Source: Brassica napus | Taxonomy: Eukaryota > Streptophyta > Magnoliopsida > Brassicales > Brassicaceae | Reading direction: 5' to 3' | DNA: 64,000 nt | Assembly (NCBI RefSeq): GCF_020379485.1 | Contig: NC_063437.1 | Span: forward strand, 5,342,806 to 5,406,805 | Shown: one piece after another, positions 40,628 to 52,400 of the stretch | How the letters are laid out: each line of letters starts with the position of its first letter | Numbering within the stretch: the first letter of the stretch is position 1 | The notes under the pieces: generated by a model | Databases searched by the model: none | Seen by the model: the letters and a program-made list of their open reading frames with translations, nothing else | What the model was told of the DNA's origin: nothing | Made by a program: the position numbers and the translations under genes

Positions 40628-41705
40628 TTACTGAAAGTTGGGCTCTTTTTTTGTACCAGCTACCATTGTTGTTAATGAAATACAGCTCTTCTTGACCTTC
40701 CAAACCCTCAACCTCATGGACAACAGGTAGTGTCTCTTGGTTTGGGTTACCAACAAAGTTCAGCTGCTCTTGGATGGATTTATCAGCAATGAATATGTCT
40801 ATCTTATCCTGTAGAGCCTTTAACTCCTTCCTCGTCTGCTTGTCATCTGTTCTACTGCCTCTGTCGTGGTCTCCACTGTAGACTGCGTCACTCTTTACCA
40901 TGTTGTCAACCAGCTCCTCTGCATCTTCCTCAGTTCTTCCCAAGAAGAACCCATTGCTACCTGTATCTAATCTGGCTCTGTACTTAGGAAGAGCACCCCT
41001 GAATGTGTTCATCAAGCTTTTCTTAGAGAAACCATGGTGTGGGCATTGAGCTTGGTAGCCCTTGAATCTCTCCCAGGCTTCAGTAAATCCTTCCAAGTTC
41101 TTCTGTTGAAAGCTGGAAATCTCATTTCTTAGTTTAGCAGTTCTTGAAGTAGAGAAAAACTTCTCCAAAAATGATTTCTTGCAGTCATCCCAGGTGGTGA
41201 TAGAGTTGCTGGGTAGAGACTTCTCCCACTGACGTGCGTTATCCCCCAAAGAAAAAGGGAATATATTGAGCTTTAAGGCATCCTCGGACACACCATTCGT
41301 TTTTGACAACCCACAGTAGCTGTCGATCCTGTCCAAGTGATCAAACGGGTCCTCTACCGCCAAGCCATGATATTTTTTGTTCTCGATCACGTTGAGGAGT
41401 CCTGATTTGATCTCAAAGTTGTTGGCAGCCACAGCAGGTGCTCGGATTTCCAATCTATGACCATGAATGTTGGGGCGGTCATAAGTGCCAATGGGTCGAG
41501 CTGCTCGTTGTGGGTGTTGTGGAACGTTGTTAGCTCCATTGGCGTTCGCATCATTTTGAGGTTGGTCTCCCATATCAGTATCCAATCTCTGCAAGTGAGC
41601 CTGTTGCTCTTCTTCTCTTCTCTTTCTAGCACACTCTCTCTCTAAAGCTCTGATGTCTGCAACTCTTGAAACTAGGTTTGATGGACCCCTGCTCCTCAAG
41701 TTCAT
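40620..41705 (-). pseudogene. Ty3/gypsy gag, truncated
   Basis: From ATG 41705 (MNLRSRGPSNLVSR) the frame runs 361 codons. An in-frame ATG at 41777 adds a hydrophobic stretch and is less likely. The retrotransposon gag domain is clear: DPFDHLDRIDSYC, ALKLNIFPFSLGDNARQWEK, TTWDDCKKSFLEKFF, FQQKNLEGFTEAWERFKGYQ and CPHHGFSKKSLMNTFRG. The last three codons (VIT) and the stop come from the neighbouring TRIM LTR, so the natural C-terminus and pol are gone. Gag normally forms the virus-like particle of the element. Confidence 0.85.
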
Positions 41706-41837
41706 ACACCTGAAAGTTAAAGGGAGGTGAAGAAGGAGAATCAGTAACAAAAGAAAATAAAAATGACTTAGTATCAAGCAAGTGACTAAATCTCAATGTT
41801 CAAATCTACTCAGTATTTGGCAATGGCGCCAATTTGA

Positions 41838-43213
41838 TGTTAGGAGTTTTCAAGGCTCCTAAGACAAATGATGTAGTATAAAAGATTGTCGAACCAAATC
41901 TAAGAGATTTCAAAGCACTGAGAATGCAAGTACTTACTTAATCTAAGTGCAACCGATGATTTAAAAGATTTCTAAACTAGTGATTAATGCTAATGCAGTT
42001 GCAGAATAATAAAAGCGATAAATGAAGTAACTTTCTTTACTAAGGGAAAAGAGAACTCATGGGCATAGGGATTAGACCTTGGGTGATCAAGTTTCGAACT
42101 AAGGATGGCAAACGATCAATCAAACTATCAACCTTAAGCTTAGACACAATTCTAAACAAGCTCTATGTCTAGATAAATGTTCATTTACTAACACATTTCA
42201 AACATCAAATATCTTTGGTTGAATAATATGAAAGCAATCATTACTAACAAGTCTAATGGCTATCTTAGCACCTCTAACAACTTATGTCTTTGGCAAAGTA
42301 TGCTAAAAGCTTAAAAGAGTTGTCTCAGGCATTTCATCAAACACATTTTGGGTGGGAAATACCTAAAGATCAACTTTTGAGAGGCCAACTCAGAAGATGC
42401 ATTATAAATACACTACTAGCAAGGAGTAAGAATGATCTACACTAAAACATCCTAACTCTAACCTAATCACCCTTAATCTCCCTAACCCATGAATTCAAAA
42501 GGTGATTACTCACTAATCTCCATGATTCCTCTTAAACCCATATTGGATTTCAGATTAATCATGTAGAGAAATGCAGAGAATCGATATGAAAACAACAGGA
42601 TTGCAATAACAAAATGATCAATTGATTCAAGGAGAAGAACTTTCCAAGAGGTTTTTGGTGGTTTTTCTTAAGATAAAAGATTATCTGCCTCCAATGACTT
42701 ACAAAAGGTACTTAAACATAGGTTTAGAAAGTGTAAAACATGCATAACAAAATGACCAAAAGGCCCTTAATAAATCATAAGTTCGACCAAATAGACGACG
42801 CACAGCGACCTCGGGTGGTCGCTCCAACACGTCGCTCCGGGCTTCGGGAGCGACCTGGGGTGGTCGCTCTGGCAGGTCGCTCCGGGTCCATTTTTTGTAT
42901 CTCCAGACGATAAAAGGGCGAGCGACTTCGTGGCGTCGCTCCGGTAAGGTCGCTCTAAGAGGTAAGGCACAGCGACTTCATGGCGTCGCTCCGGTAAGGT
43001 CGCTCCCATGCACTGCTCGTCCAATGATCACCTTTATCACCTCTTTTGAGCTCCAAATGCACTCAAATGTCTCCAAGAACTCCATGTGGTACTCCAATAC
43101 CTACTAAAGACTCATGTATGCAAAATGCAACCTAAACATGGCTAAATCCTAGTCTATATGATCAAAATGCACATGGGTGAATGGATAAAACAATGAAAAT
43201 ATGCAAGATATCA
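41838..43213 (-). repeat. 5' LTR of the gypsy element
   Basis: On the minus strand it starts TGATATCTTGCATATTTTC (43213) and ends CTCCTAACA (41838), with TG...CA borders, three to six bases from the primer-binding site. Only one LTR survives in the window, so the outer border at 43213 is inferred from the TG and lacks a target-duplication check. Confidence 0.65.
42793..43016. repeat. GC-rich GGTCGCTCC / GAGCGAC cluster inside the LTR
   Basis: Words GGTCGCTC, GTCGCTCC and the inverse GAGCGACC / AGCGACTT occur about a dozen times in 220 bases, the most GC-rich patch for kilobases around. A 46-base block (from GCGACTTCGTGGCGTCGCTC) is repeated at about 42921 and 42971. Confidence 0.85.
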
Positions 43214-43720
43214 AAAGACGAGTGAGTGTTGTACCTGAGTAGGAGTGGCGATCGTCATCATTAAGTGCCCATTGATACTTTGCGTGATAATGGGTGGTGT
43301 GGACCGACACCTTGTGAGTCATAATGGCAATGCCCAACAATGATCAGGGCCTTCGGGCGATTTGCTAGAGCGAAGGGGCAATGTGCTGTTGATGTTCGGT
43401 GAGGCTCGCCTTCGGAGCAGAGCACAAAGAGCTTAATGTGCTGGGAGATCTGGGGAAGATGCATAGCACATGGTGATTGAGGAGATTTGGATGGTGTGGG
43501 ACAGTTTCCAGAGGTGGAGAGTTGGTCGACGGTTGAGGAGCAAGAGGCGATACAGAGAACCCCAAAGAAGCCGACTCTTCCTGCAAGACTCACAGTTCTG
43601 AAGCTTGGGAAGGGTAAACCATTCCGGCGGGGTACAATAGGTGAGCAACATGAGAGGCGTCGGATCTGGATTCCGAACTGGTGGAAATGCATTACGACCG
43701 CAGACGAGACGGCTCCTTGT
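43214..43720. other. Higher-GC stretch with open frames of unknown meaning
   Basis: Both strands have open frames of 70-140 codons here (plus 43487-43765, minus 43692-43261). The plus frame has RTPKKPTLPARLTVLKLGKG and RRIWIPNWWK, which I cannot place in a family. It could be an exon of a decayed gene. No start context or splice sites settle it. Confidence 0.3.
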
Positions 43721-44659
43721 TACAATATTCAATTTCATATTTATTTTGATATGATATCTAAATAAAAGTGTTTAAAATTTTTAAAACTACCTTTAATTAA
43801 TACTCAATTATATATAAATAAATATTAATTTTTTATGTTTTTCTTTTAAATTTTATTTCAGGTATATCCGAACCGAACTGATATAATCTGAATATGAATG
43901 ACATATAGTTACTTTAAGGGTTTAAAGAAGTAATACAAATCAGAACTAAAATTGTCGGGTTATATCCGAACCCGGCTCGTACGAAGAAGAACTAGGATGT
44001 GCAACAAATTACAACCGAACACAAAATATCTGATCCAAACATCAATGGGTATCCAAACGCCCATGTCTAGATACAAATCTCGGGGGATTTTAGTCTTTGA
44101 TTTCGCTAGGATGGATTTTGACCCAACAATATATATAGAAATAGGGAATATTTAGCATTGATGCGAGGCGTATGTTATGTCCTCAACCGTCATTTCCAAC
44201 TAGTTAAAGGAGTTGTACATGAATTTCTTGTAGCCTTCGTGGAAACGTTATTAAGTTTTACAGTGTGTGTTATCTCCTTTTCTAGAATTTGTACAAATCT
44301 GATAATTTGGAGTCTTGGACCATTTACTCTATGAACAATCAAAGATGAAAACCGTTCTTTTTTTTTTTGAGCAATCAAAGATGACAACCGTTCATGTGAG
44401 CTTTAACTACTATTCTCTTTCTCCGTTTCTTCCCTCACATGTCTAACCCAAACTAATTGCCTGCAAAACGAGATTGTATTTTATTAAAAACTATATTATC
44501 TGACATCACTTATTAAAAAACTTATAAATGCTGGCAAGTTGCAGCCGAACTCGATGAATCTCTTTATTTTTAATTACATTTGTCACCCACATGTAATGCT
44601 GTTTTTGTTTTCTCTTTTCTATTTTCTTGTACAACTCAACGTTCTTCCGCGTTTCTGGG
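43721..44659. repeat. 0.94-kb tandem duplication, copy 1
   Basis: Starts TACAATATTCAATTTCATAT and ends CCGCGTTTCTGGG. It is repeated in direct orientation at 44689-45622, separated by 29 bases (AGAGAGAGAGCTTGATATAA...). No gene; it includes sequence resembling a proximal promoter (ACAATATATATAGAAATAGG, about 44125). Confidence 0.9.
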
Positions 44660-44688
44660 AGAGAGAGAGCTTGATATAAATATGTAGT

Positions 44689-45622
44689 TACAATATTTAA
44701 TTTCATATTTATTTTGATATGATAATTAAAAATAATTATTTAAAATTAAATATTTAAAATTAAAAAATCACCTTTAATACTCAATCATATATAAAAAAAT
44801 ATTAAATTTTTATGTTTTTTTTTTAAATTTTAAATTTTGTTTCAGGTATATCCGAATCAAACTAATATAACCCGAGTATTAACGATATTTAGTTACTTAT
44901 GGGTTTAAAGAAGTAATACAAATTATCACTGAAACTGTTGGGTTATATCCGAACTCGGTCCGTACGAAGAAGAATTAGAATGTGCAATAAATTAGAATCG
45001 AAATCCAAAATATCTGATCCGAGCACCAATAGGTAGCCAAACGTCCATGGTTAGATACAAATCTCGGGTGATTTTAGCCTTTGATTTTGCTAGGAAACGA
45101 TTTTGACCCAACAGTATATATAGAAGTTAGGAATATTTAGCATGATGCGAGGCGCATCTTGTGTCCTTGACAGTCATTTAATTTCTGACTAGTTAAATTA
45201 AAGGAGTTGTATATAAACTTCTTGTAGCCTTCGTGGAAACGTTATTAAGTTGTACAGTGTACCCTACAGTATGTGTTATCTCCTTTTCTAGAATTTATAA
45301 AAATCTGATAATTTGGAGTCTTGGACCATTTACTCGATGAACAATCAAAGATGACAACCGTTCCTGTGAGCTTTAACTACTACTCTATTTCTCCGTTTCT
45401 TCCCTCACATGTCTAACCCAAACTAATTGCCGGCAAAACGAGATTGTATTTTATTAAAAACTATATTATCTTACATCACTTATTAAAAAACTTATAAATG
45501 CTGGCAAGTTGCAGCCGAACTCGATGAATCTCTTTATTTTTAATTACATTTGTCACCCACATGTAATGCTGTTTTTGTTTTCTATTTTCTTGTACAACTC
45601 AACCTTGTTCCGCGTTTCTGGG
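44689..45622. repeat. 0.94-kb tandem duplication, copy 2
   Basis: Matches 43721-44659 with scattered substitutions and small indels, for example a longer TACAGTGTACCCTACAGTAT at 45253. No coding content in either copy. Confidence 0.9.
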
Positions 45623-47991
45623 CGTATGATTAACGAGCATGACTAGCTCGTGCAAAAAAAAATCTTAATTAGTTCGGATCCAGGATACTACCGTGTTTGT
45701 TTAATAATATTTCTTACGTTCTATAATGATAGTAACTTTGAAAATTTTATTTATTTAAAAAATAAGAATTATATATTTTTAATGTATATTATGTTTGTTG
45801 TCATGTTATTAATAAAAATCAATCATTTTATACGATTTCTAATAAATAGAGTATATTATATATTTTTAGGTTACAAACCTCACAATTGATATACAGTCAC
45901 GCGGAGAAACCAGAAAGAGAACTATGCCTGATTTAGTGTGAAATTATCACATCTAGAAATTAATTTGCTACATAATTACCATGGCTCGGAAAAAACCAGA
46001 ATCCGAAAAAGTGGACCAAATCCGATTCGTAAAAGTAGTACCAAACTCGAATCGAAACTAGTTAAATATCCGAACTAGTTCAAAATTTTAGTCTCTAAAG
46101 AACTGGAACCGAGTCTGAACCGAACAAAAATATTTTGAGTATTTGAATAGCTCCGATCAGATTTATATACTTAAATATATTAGGAGAATTTGTCAAAAAT
46201 GATCTAAAATTTGATTTTAAATGCAAAAATATATTCCAACTTCAATCAAATACAAAAGTAATCCAAAAGGCTAGTGAAATTACGATCAACCCCTTATGAT
46301 AAAACAAAAATCAGAATGAAGTTTTACGAATATAACCCCTACAAGTCTTATGTGGTTTTGTAATTTTTATGCGAGAAGACTTCCATGAAGTCTTTTCATA
46401 TAGTAGATATTAAAAATAATTTATAAACTTTATAAAAAATACTTTTATGAGGGAAAATTGAAATCTTGTCATTATAAACATTTGTAAATGATATAAACTA
46501 AGATCTAGTAAAACTGAATTGTATTCAATATAGATGAGTGATATAAACTAAGATCTAGTAAAATTGAATTGTATTCAACATATATAAGTGAATGTAGTGA
46601 GTCATGGTATTCTTTGGTTTAGGGTCTGATAACATATGTTGTAGTATTGTTTTTAATTTTAGGTTTAATTAGATTTTGGAGCTTAACATTTTTTTTTCTT
46701 CTGCAAAAATTAGAATTTGACATATATATGTTTATTTTTTTTTTATATTAAACTCTTTTTATGTTGATTTTGATTTTAATGAATTGTTTGTTTCTATTTA
46801 GATAGTTATTTGTGTAAACGCGGAAATGAAAGAAAAATGGGGTTTTGTGTGTACGAAATAAGAATATGAAGATGCAGATGTTGATTTTAGCTGCATTTAG
46901 AACTTGAAATTAATTGTTCATTGTGGATGGTGTATTGATGATAATGAAAATCTGTAAATAAAAGAGAAATATGTGGATGATTAAGTAAAACAAGCATTTT
47001 CAATAAAAAAAGTATTGCATTTACGTGAATAATCCAAACTTTTGGAGGTGAATAAGGCAAATGAAAGTTCTAAAACATTCATGGGTTAGTTTTGCATTTG
47101 ACTCTGAGTTTTGAGTCATTTTTGCAAAATCCCAATAATATCCAAAAATTTATCCACAATATATAAAATATTTAAAAGTTGTCCAAAATACTTGAAAACA
47201 TCAAATAATCAAAAGTAAATATTTTAAACAACTAGGCAATATTCAAAACACCAAAAATACTTGAAATATCTACTTATTTTACATCCAAATATTCAACCCA
47301 AACCAATTTTTACGTTAACTTTAGGTATTTTGGTATACATTATTCAAATTTATATATTCTCTATTATTTTTATTTTAAATTTTTAGAAATTTAAAGTATA
47401 TATGAACTTAAATTTTTTTAAAAAAATTTAAACGGGTTATTCGAATCCAAACCGAACCCACAATGATCCAAACAAAACCAAAATTTATAAATATCTGAAT
47501 AGGGCTGTAATCTTTAACCCCGAAATCCCAAAACCGAAATCCGAATAGACCCGAAGTCAAACGGGTGCCCGGATGCTAGTCCCTATTTACTTTGTGAATT
47601 TTCTCCTGATATGTTTATTCCTCTAATTCATCCTTGATTTTAAATACATCCCTCCATATTTTGGTCAAACAAACTTGCAAATTTTAATGTAATCCTATTT
47701 TAATAGAAAAGTCAACGCTTATGAACATCCAGAGTAGATCTATATTTTAAAATTTCCTTCACGTATACCTCACCACAGACTTTTAATACAATATAACGAA
47801 CGATAAGTCGGCATTTTCTTACAGCCAATAACTTCTCATGTATAAATCAAAATCACATGTCTTTGCAATAAACTACCATATATTATATACCTAGCGTAAC
47901 CGAGGGAATAACGAAATGAAATGGTAACGCCATTCCACGAGAGCAGAATATTGAGGAATCCCAAGTCATATGTTTAGATAATATATGTAGG
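45623..47991. other. Paralogue of the SBP1 upstream region, interrupted by repeats
   Basis: From about 45740 the sequence is related to 57230-57530, and from about 47583 to 61115-61380 (shared TTTACTTTGTGAATTTT, ATACATCCCTCCATATTTTG, AATCACATGTCTTTGC). Between these lies CCGAA-rich repeat DNA (45982-47580) that itself contains an element with ends GGAGAATTTGTCAAAAATG (46183) and TTTTTGCAAAATCCC (47133), possibly a MULE-derived MITE. No gene. Confidence 0.55.
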
Positions 47992-48458
47992 ATGGATGGT
48001 TCCCGAACTTTCACAATACAGTTCAGTGGTTGTCGTTGGGTTTGGATGACTAGTTTAGAGAAAAAATTAACTTATAGGGACACGGAACTTAAGATGGCGA
48101 GAGACTTCTTTGCATTCAAAAATAGAAATACTGTGATGGGCAATGGAGAATATGTTTCAACATTTATCATGCCAGAGCTTCGGAACAGATTGCAATATAT
48201 GATCGCGATAATAAAAGAGTCTCACGCTTGGCAAAGTTTTGCAACCGAACTGGAGACGATAAACACGCTGCTGATATGTTTTCCGGACTCCAAGATATCT
48301 CATATCTCGAGAGTGCAAAATAGAATTTCTGACTCTTTAGCTAAGACTGCAAGATCTTTTTATCGTGAGATTTGTTATATTGGTTATTTTATTTTGATCT
48401 GGTTACCCAGACCACCTCAAATTTGAGTAATAGAATACATGTTTGTTGTTAAAAAAAA
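47992..48458 (+). pseudogene. 5'-truncated LINE, RNase H domain and A tail
   Basis: An open frame of 144 codons (47992-48426) contains DGSRTFTIQFSGCRWVWM (RNase H start), ELETINTLLICFPDSKISHI and SDSLAKTARSF, then ends WLPRPPQI. Plant LINE ORF2 proteins end in this way. An A-rich tail follows at 48450-48458. The middle (about residues 25-75) is unlike RNase H and looks frame-shifted, so the enzyme is not functional. It lies in the paralogue of the SBP1 promoter, which lacks it at 61370-61395. Confidence 0.7.
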
Positions 48459-48664
48459 AGAGGCAACAAGGAGAACATCACTTTCCCATGGTCCTCATCG
48501 ATGGGTAAGAACGGTAACCGATTCTTGGGGATTCAAAATACTAGTGGATTTTGTCGGGTTTAGTGGGTGAAAAAATTTAGGAATGTATCAGATGAATTGA
48601 GAAATTTTGTTCGAATCGGGCTTGTAATCAAATAAGATTTTCCGTTAATCAGGCTAACTAGGGT
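48459..48664. other. Short residual spacer
   Basis: Unassigned sequence between the LINE tail and the SBP relic; nothing recognised. Confidence 0.3.
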
Positions 48665-48752
48665 ATCTGATTTCAAGAGACAGAAATAGAAACAGAAGCT
48701 GAAGTTATAGCTCCGATGAGCAACAGTGGAAGCATGGGAAGTTGCGGCAAGA
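48665..48752 (+). pseudogene. Relic of an SBP gene 5' end
   Basis: TATCTGATTTCAAGAGACAG and GAAGCTGAAGTTATAGCTCC match the leader and first codons of the SBP1-like gene (61394-61466, where the ATG is at 61424). Here the start codon region ATGGCGACG has been altered to ATAGAAACA. Homology fades after GGAAG. No other SBP exon follows before the CACTA element. Confidence 0.75.
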
Positions 48753-48800
48753 TCTTTCTAGATTGATAACATGATAATTTTTTTTGGGGTTTGATAAATT

Positions 48801-49043
48801 TTAGCATTGCCTTTTCTGTGAGTGATATCTTGGTCTCATTAGGGAGCCAACATCTTTTCGACAATAAGCTTTCTGCGAGCTTGTCTTGGTCGCTTTTCTT
48901 CTGGAAAAGAGCCATGACAAGAGTTTTGATTTGAGTCCTGCAGCGTTTGTGTTGGCCGTAGGAGTGGTCGCTGCTGGTGTTGTTTCACTTATATTATTGT
49001 TGTTGTTGATAGCGTCAACCCGAGCTGCGTTTTCGTTTTTCAT
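48801..49043 (-). CDS. Short open frame ending at the CACTA-2 insertion site, unknown product
   Basis: The frame starts at 49043-49041 (MKNENAARVDAINNNNN) and runs 80 codons through a Thr/Ala-rich part and a basic part (LLSWLFSRRKATKTSSQKAY). CACTA-2 is inserted directly at its start codon, so any leader is 8 kb away. The plus strand is also open and hydrophobic here. I do not recognise the product and cannot say whether it is real. Confidence 0.25.
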   Translation of the reverse strand: MKNENAARVDAINNNNNISETTPAATTPTANTNAAGLKSKLLSWLFSRRKATKTSSQKAYCRKDVGSLMRPRYHSQKRQC

Positions 49044-49069
49044 ACACTACAAGAAAACAACGGTATTCT

Positions 49070-49390
49070 GACGGACGTTCTGACGGAAAATGAATTCCTC
49101 GGAATATACCGAGGAATTTCCGAGGCAATTCCGAGGAAACACAAAATTTGGCTTCCTCGGAATTTCCTCGGAATATTCCGACGGAATTCCGAGGAAATTT
49201 CATCTCGTCGGAATATTCCGACGGAATACCGAGGAAACTAGTATTCCTCGGAAAAAACCGATGAATTCCGAGGAAATATTATAGACGTTAGAGAGCCGTT
49301 GGGAGATTTTAAAAATTCCGAGGAAATTCCGACGAACTAGCCGTTTGCATCGGAATTCCGTCGGAATTTCCTCGGACCGTCGGCAGGATT
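49070..49390. repeat. CACTA-2 5' subterminal CCGAGGAA/TTCCTCGG array
   Basis: Palindromic words such as TTCCTCGGAA, TTCCGACGGAATTCCGAGG and AATTCCGAGGAAATT are packed through the region between the terminus and the transposase leader. They are probably binding sites of the second gene's product (inferred). Confidence 0.9.
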
Positions 49391-49488
49391 TCAACTATAA
49401 ATACAAGCACCCCTCTTCCTCTTCATTCACTCCATATCTTCATCCTCCCTCTCACTTTCTTTACACACGAATTTGATTCATAAAAAAC

Positions 49489-52400
49489 ATGTCTTCTTCA
49501 AATTATTTTCGTTCTTGGATCGATCGACCTCATTTGGATCCGAACACGAGATTGCTTACGGAAGAATACCAACAAGGTATAACCGAATTCATGGGGTTAG
49601 TTCACCGACAACCGGAAGCAAAAACAGGTATGTTAAGATGTCCTTGCTCTAATTATAAAAATAAAAAAGTTATTAAACAATGGGATGTTTGGACTCATCT
49701 ATATTTGAGTGGGTTTACACGAAGTTACAAAATTTGGTATCATCATGGAGAAACTGATTATGAACATGGTAGTACTAGCGAACCTCAGCCAGCGGTTAGA
49801 TTAGAAGATCCAATTAGAACGGATGTAGATTACGGTGTAGGTACTGAGCAGATGGTAAATGATCATTTTAGAGGGGAAGATTTACCCAATGCCGAAGCTA
49901 GGAGATTTTATGATATGTTGGATGCTGGAAAGCAACCATTGTACGAAGGTTGCAGAGATGGTCATTCAGCTTTATCATCTGCTACAAGATTGATGGGCAT
50001 TAAGACGGATTATAATTTGGCTGAAGACTGTGTGGATGCGATTGCTGATTATGTAAAAGGTATTCTACCCGAAGATAATGTAGCTCCTGGCTCATACTAC
50101 GAGGTTCAGAAACTCGTAGCTGGTCTTGGTTTATCGTATCAGGTAATAGATGTATGCAGAGACAACTGCATGATTTATTGGAGGGCGGATGAACAGCGGG
50201 TTTCATGCAAATTTTGTGGGAAGCCTCGTTATAAAGATACGAGTGGAAGAGTTCCAGTACCATATAAAAGGATGTGGTATTTGCCTTTGACGGAAAGGTT
50301 GCAGAGGCTGTATCTGTCTGAACGCACAGCGCAACCAATGAGATGGCATGCGGAGCACTCAACAGATGGTGAGATCAGACATCCTTCAGATGCAAAAGCG
50401 TGGAAGCATTTCCAATCAAAGTATCCCGACTTTGCGTATGAGAGAAGAAATGTCTACCTTGGATTATGTACTGATGGTTTCAGCCCGTTTGGCAAGAGTG
50501 GAAGACAGTATTCTCTATGGCCAGTCATTCTTACACCATACAACCTACCCCCAAACTTGTGCTTGCGACGAGAGTTTTTGTTTCTCTCGATTCTCGTTCC
50601 CGGACCAGAGCATCCTAAGAGATCACTTGATGTGTTTCTTCAGCCACTAATATATGAGTTGCAACAACTATGGGCTCAAGGTGCTGAAACATACGATGTT
50701 TCGTATAAAGAAAACTTTCAAATGCGGGCAGTACTAATGTGGACAATAAGTGATTTTCCAGCATATGGTATGTTATCTGGATGGACAACGCATGGAAGGC
50801 TATCATGTCCATATTGTCAAGATAACACTGATGCTTTCCAACTAAAACACGGAAGGAAAACGTGTTGGTTTGACTGTCACAGGAGATTTCTACCACCAGA
50901 TCATCCATATCGTAGAAGTAGGAATTTGTTTACGAAGAACAAGAGGGTGTTTGACAGTCCACCTCCGGAAATTCGTGGGAAAGATTTGAAGACACAACTT
51001 AGAGATTTTGGTGCAGAAAGGACGCCAGACGTCGGTGGACATGAGCATTTTCCGGTAGATGGTGTTGGAAACCTACATAACTGGCACAAAAAAAGTATTT
51101 TTTGGGATCTGCCATACTGGGAGGATCATCTACTAAGGCATAATTTAGATGTCATGCATATTGAGAAGAACTTTTTTGACAATCTCATGAACACGATCCT
51201 TAATGTTCAAGGTAAAACAAAGGATAATTTGAAGTCAAGACTGGATTTAGTCGATATATGTGATCGTTCAGAACTTCATGTTGATGAGAGTGGTAGGGCT
51301 CCTTTTCCCATATACCGACTTGATGCAGCGGGAAAGGATGCGTTCTTTGATTGGATTTCAAACGATGTGGAATTTCCAGACGGTTACGCATCTAATTTGC
51401 GTAACTGTATCGACAGAAAGGAAGGAAAGTTTACTGGCTTGAAAAGCCATGATTGCCATGTAATGATGCAGCGCCTCCTTCCGTTTGCCTTCAAGGAACT
51501 ATTACCACGAAATGTTCATGAAGCAATTGCAGGGATAAGTGGTTTCTTCCGCGATTTATGCACAAGATCAGTGACTCTTGAAGGTATTGAAAATTTGAAG
51601 ACTAACATAGCTGTGATTCAGTGCAACCTTGAGAAGATATTTCCTCCCTCATTTTTTGATGTTATGGAGCATCTTGTTATTCACCTGGTAAGAGAATTGG
51701 AACTTGGTGGTCCTGTGCAGTATAGATGGATGTATCTGTATGAGCGGTATATGTTCCATTTGAAGAAGATGGTGAAAAATTTAAGTAGGGTGGAAGGGTC
51801 TATAGTCGCACAGATGATCAATGAAGAAACTTCAAACTTTGCCGAGTACTACTTTCCAGCAGAAGTTCAGACCAAAAACAGAAGACCTGCTCGGCATGAT
51901 GATAGAGGCGAACGGGCAACATATCATTGGAAGGTTCCAGACATTTTCACAGACGTTGGACGACTTAGCGGAAAACCAAAGGACCGTCGACTTACTGATC
52001 AGGAGCGCAGTCATTTGCAAACATATTTACTCACCAACTGCGAAGATGTTCTTCAATATGAAAGGATTTTCATGGCAGAAAAGCGGTTAGAATATAGATA
52101 CGCCACAGAGGACGAACTAGAAGAAATGAAGCAGAGAGAATTTGGTGGATGGATGTTTACTTATGTGAGTGATGGTTTGGCCAGAGGTGAAACATTTGAC
52201 GATTGGATACGCGAGATGGTCGTTGGACCAAACTTTGTTGTGAAGTCATATCCGAGATTTTGTACTCGAGGATATGCATTCACAACTCAGAAGAGGAGAC
52301 GTTCGAGTACGACTTACGATGCTGGTGTTTGTTCTGCATCAGGAGATGATGTATACTACGGACACATAAATGAGATTTTGGAAATCAAGTATTTGGGCAT

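Larger units (their letters stand above)
40628..43213 (-). mobile_element. 5' part of a Ty3/gypsy (Athila-like) retrotransposon
   Basis: In minus-strand order: a 1.38-kb LTR (43213-41838), a primer-binding site TGGCGCCATTGCCAAA (41831-41816, tRNA-Asp type), a short leader, and gag (41705 on). Protease, polymerase, integrase and the 3' LTR are missing: the sequence changes to a TRIM LTR at 40627. Athila affinity is inferred from LTR length, the primer-binding site and the gag sequence. Confidence 0.8.

Noticed and set aside
43261..43765. Overlapping open frames on both strands (143 and 92 codons)
   Set aside because: Neither has a family I recognise. Kept only as an unassigned stretch because GC content, not coding, may keep the frames open.
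48886..49071. Plus-strand hydrophobic frame (PAAFVLAVGVVAAGVVSLIL) as a membrane peptide
   Set aside because: It is the antisense of an equally open minus-strand frame and crosses into the CACTA-2 terminus, so the apparent membrane segment is probably fortuitous.
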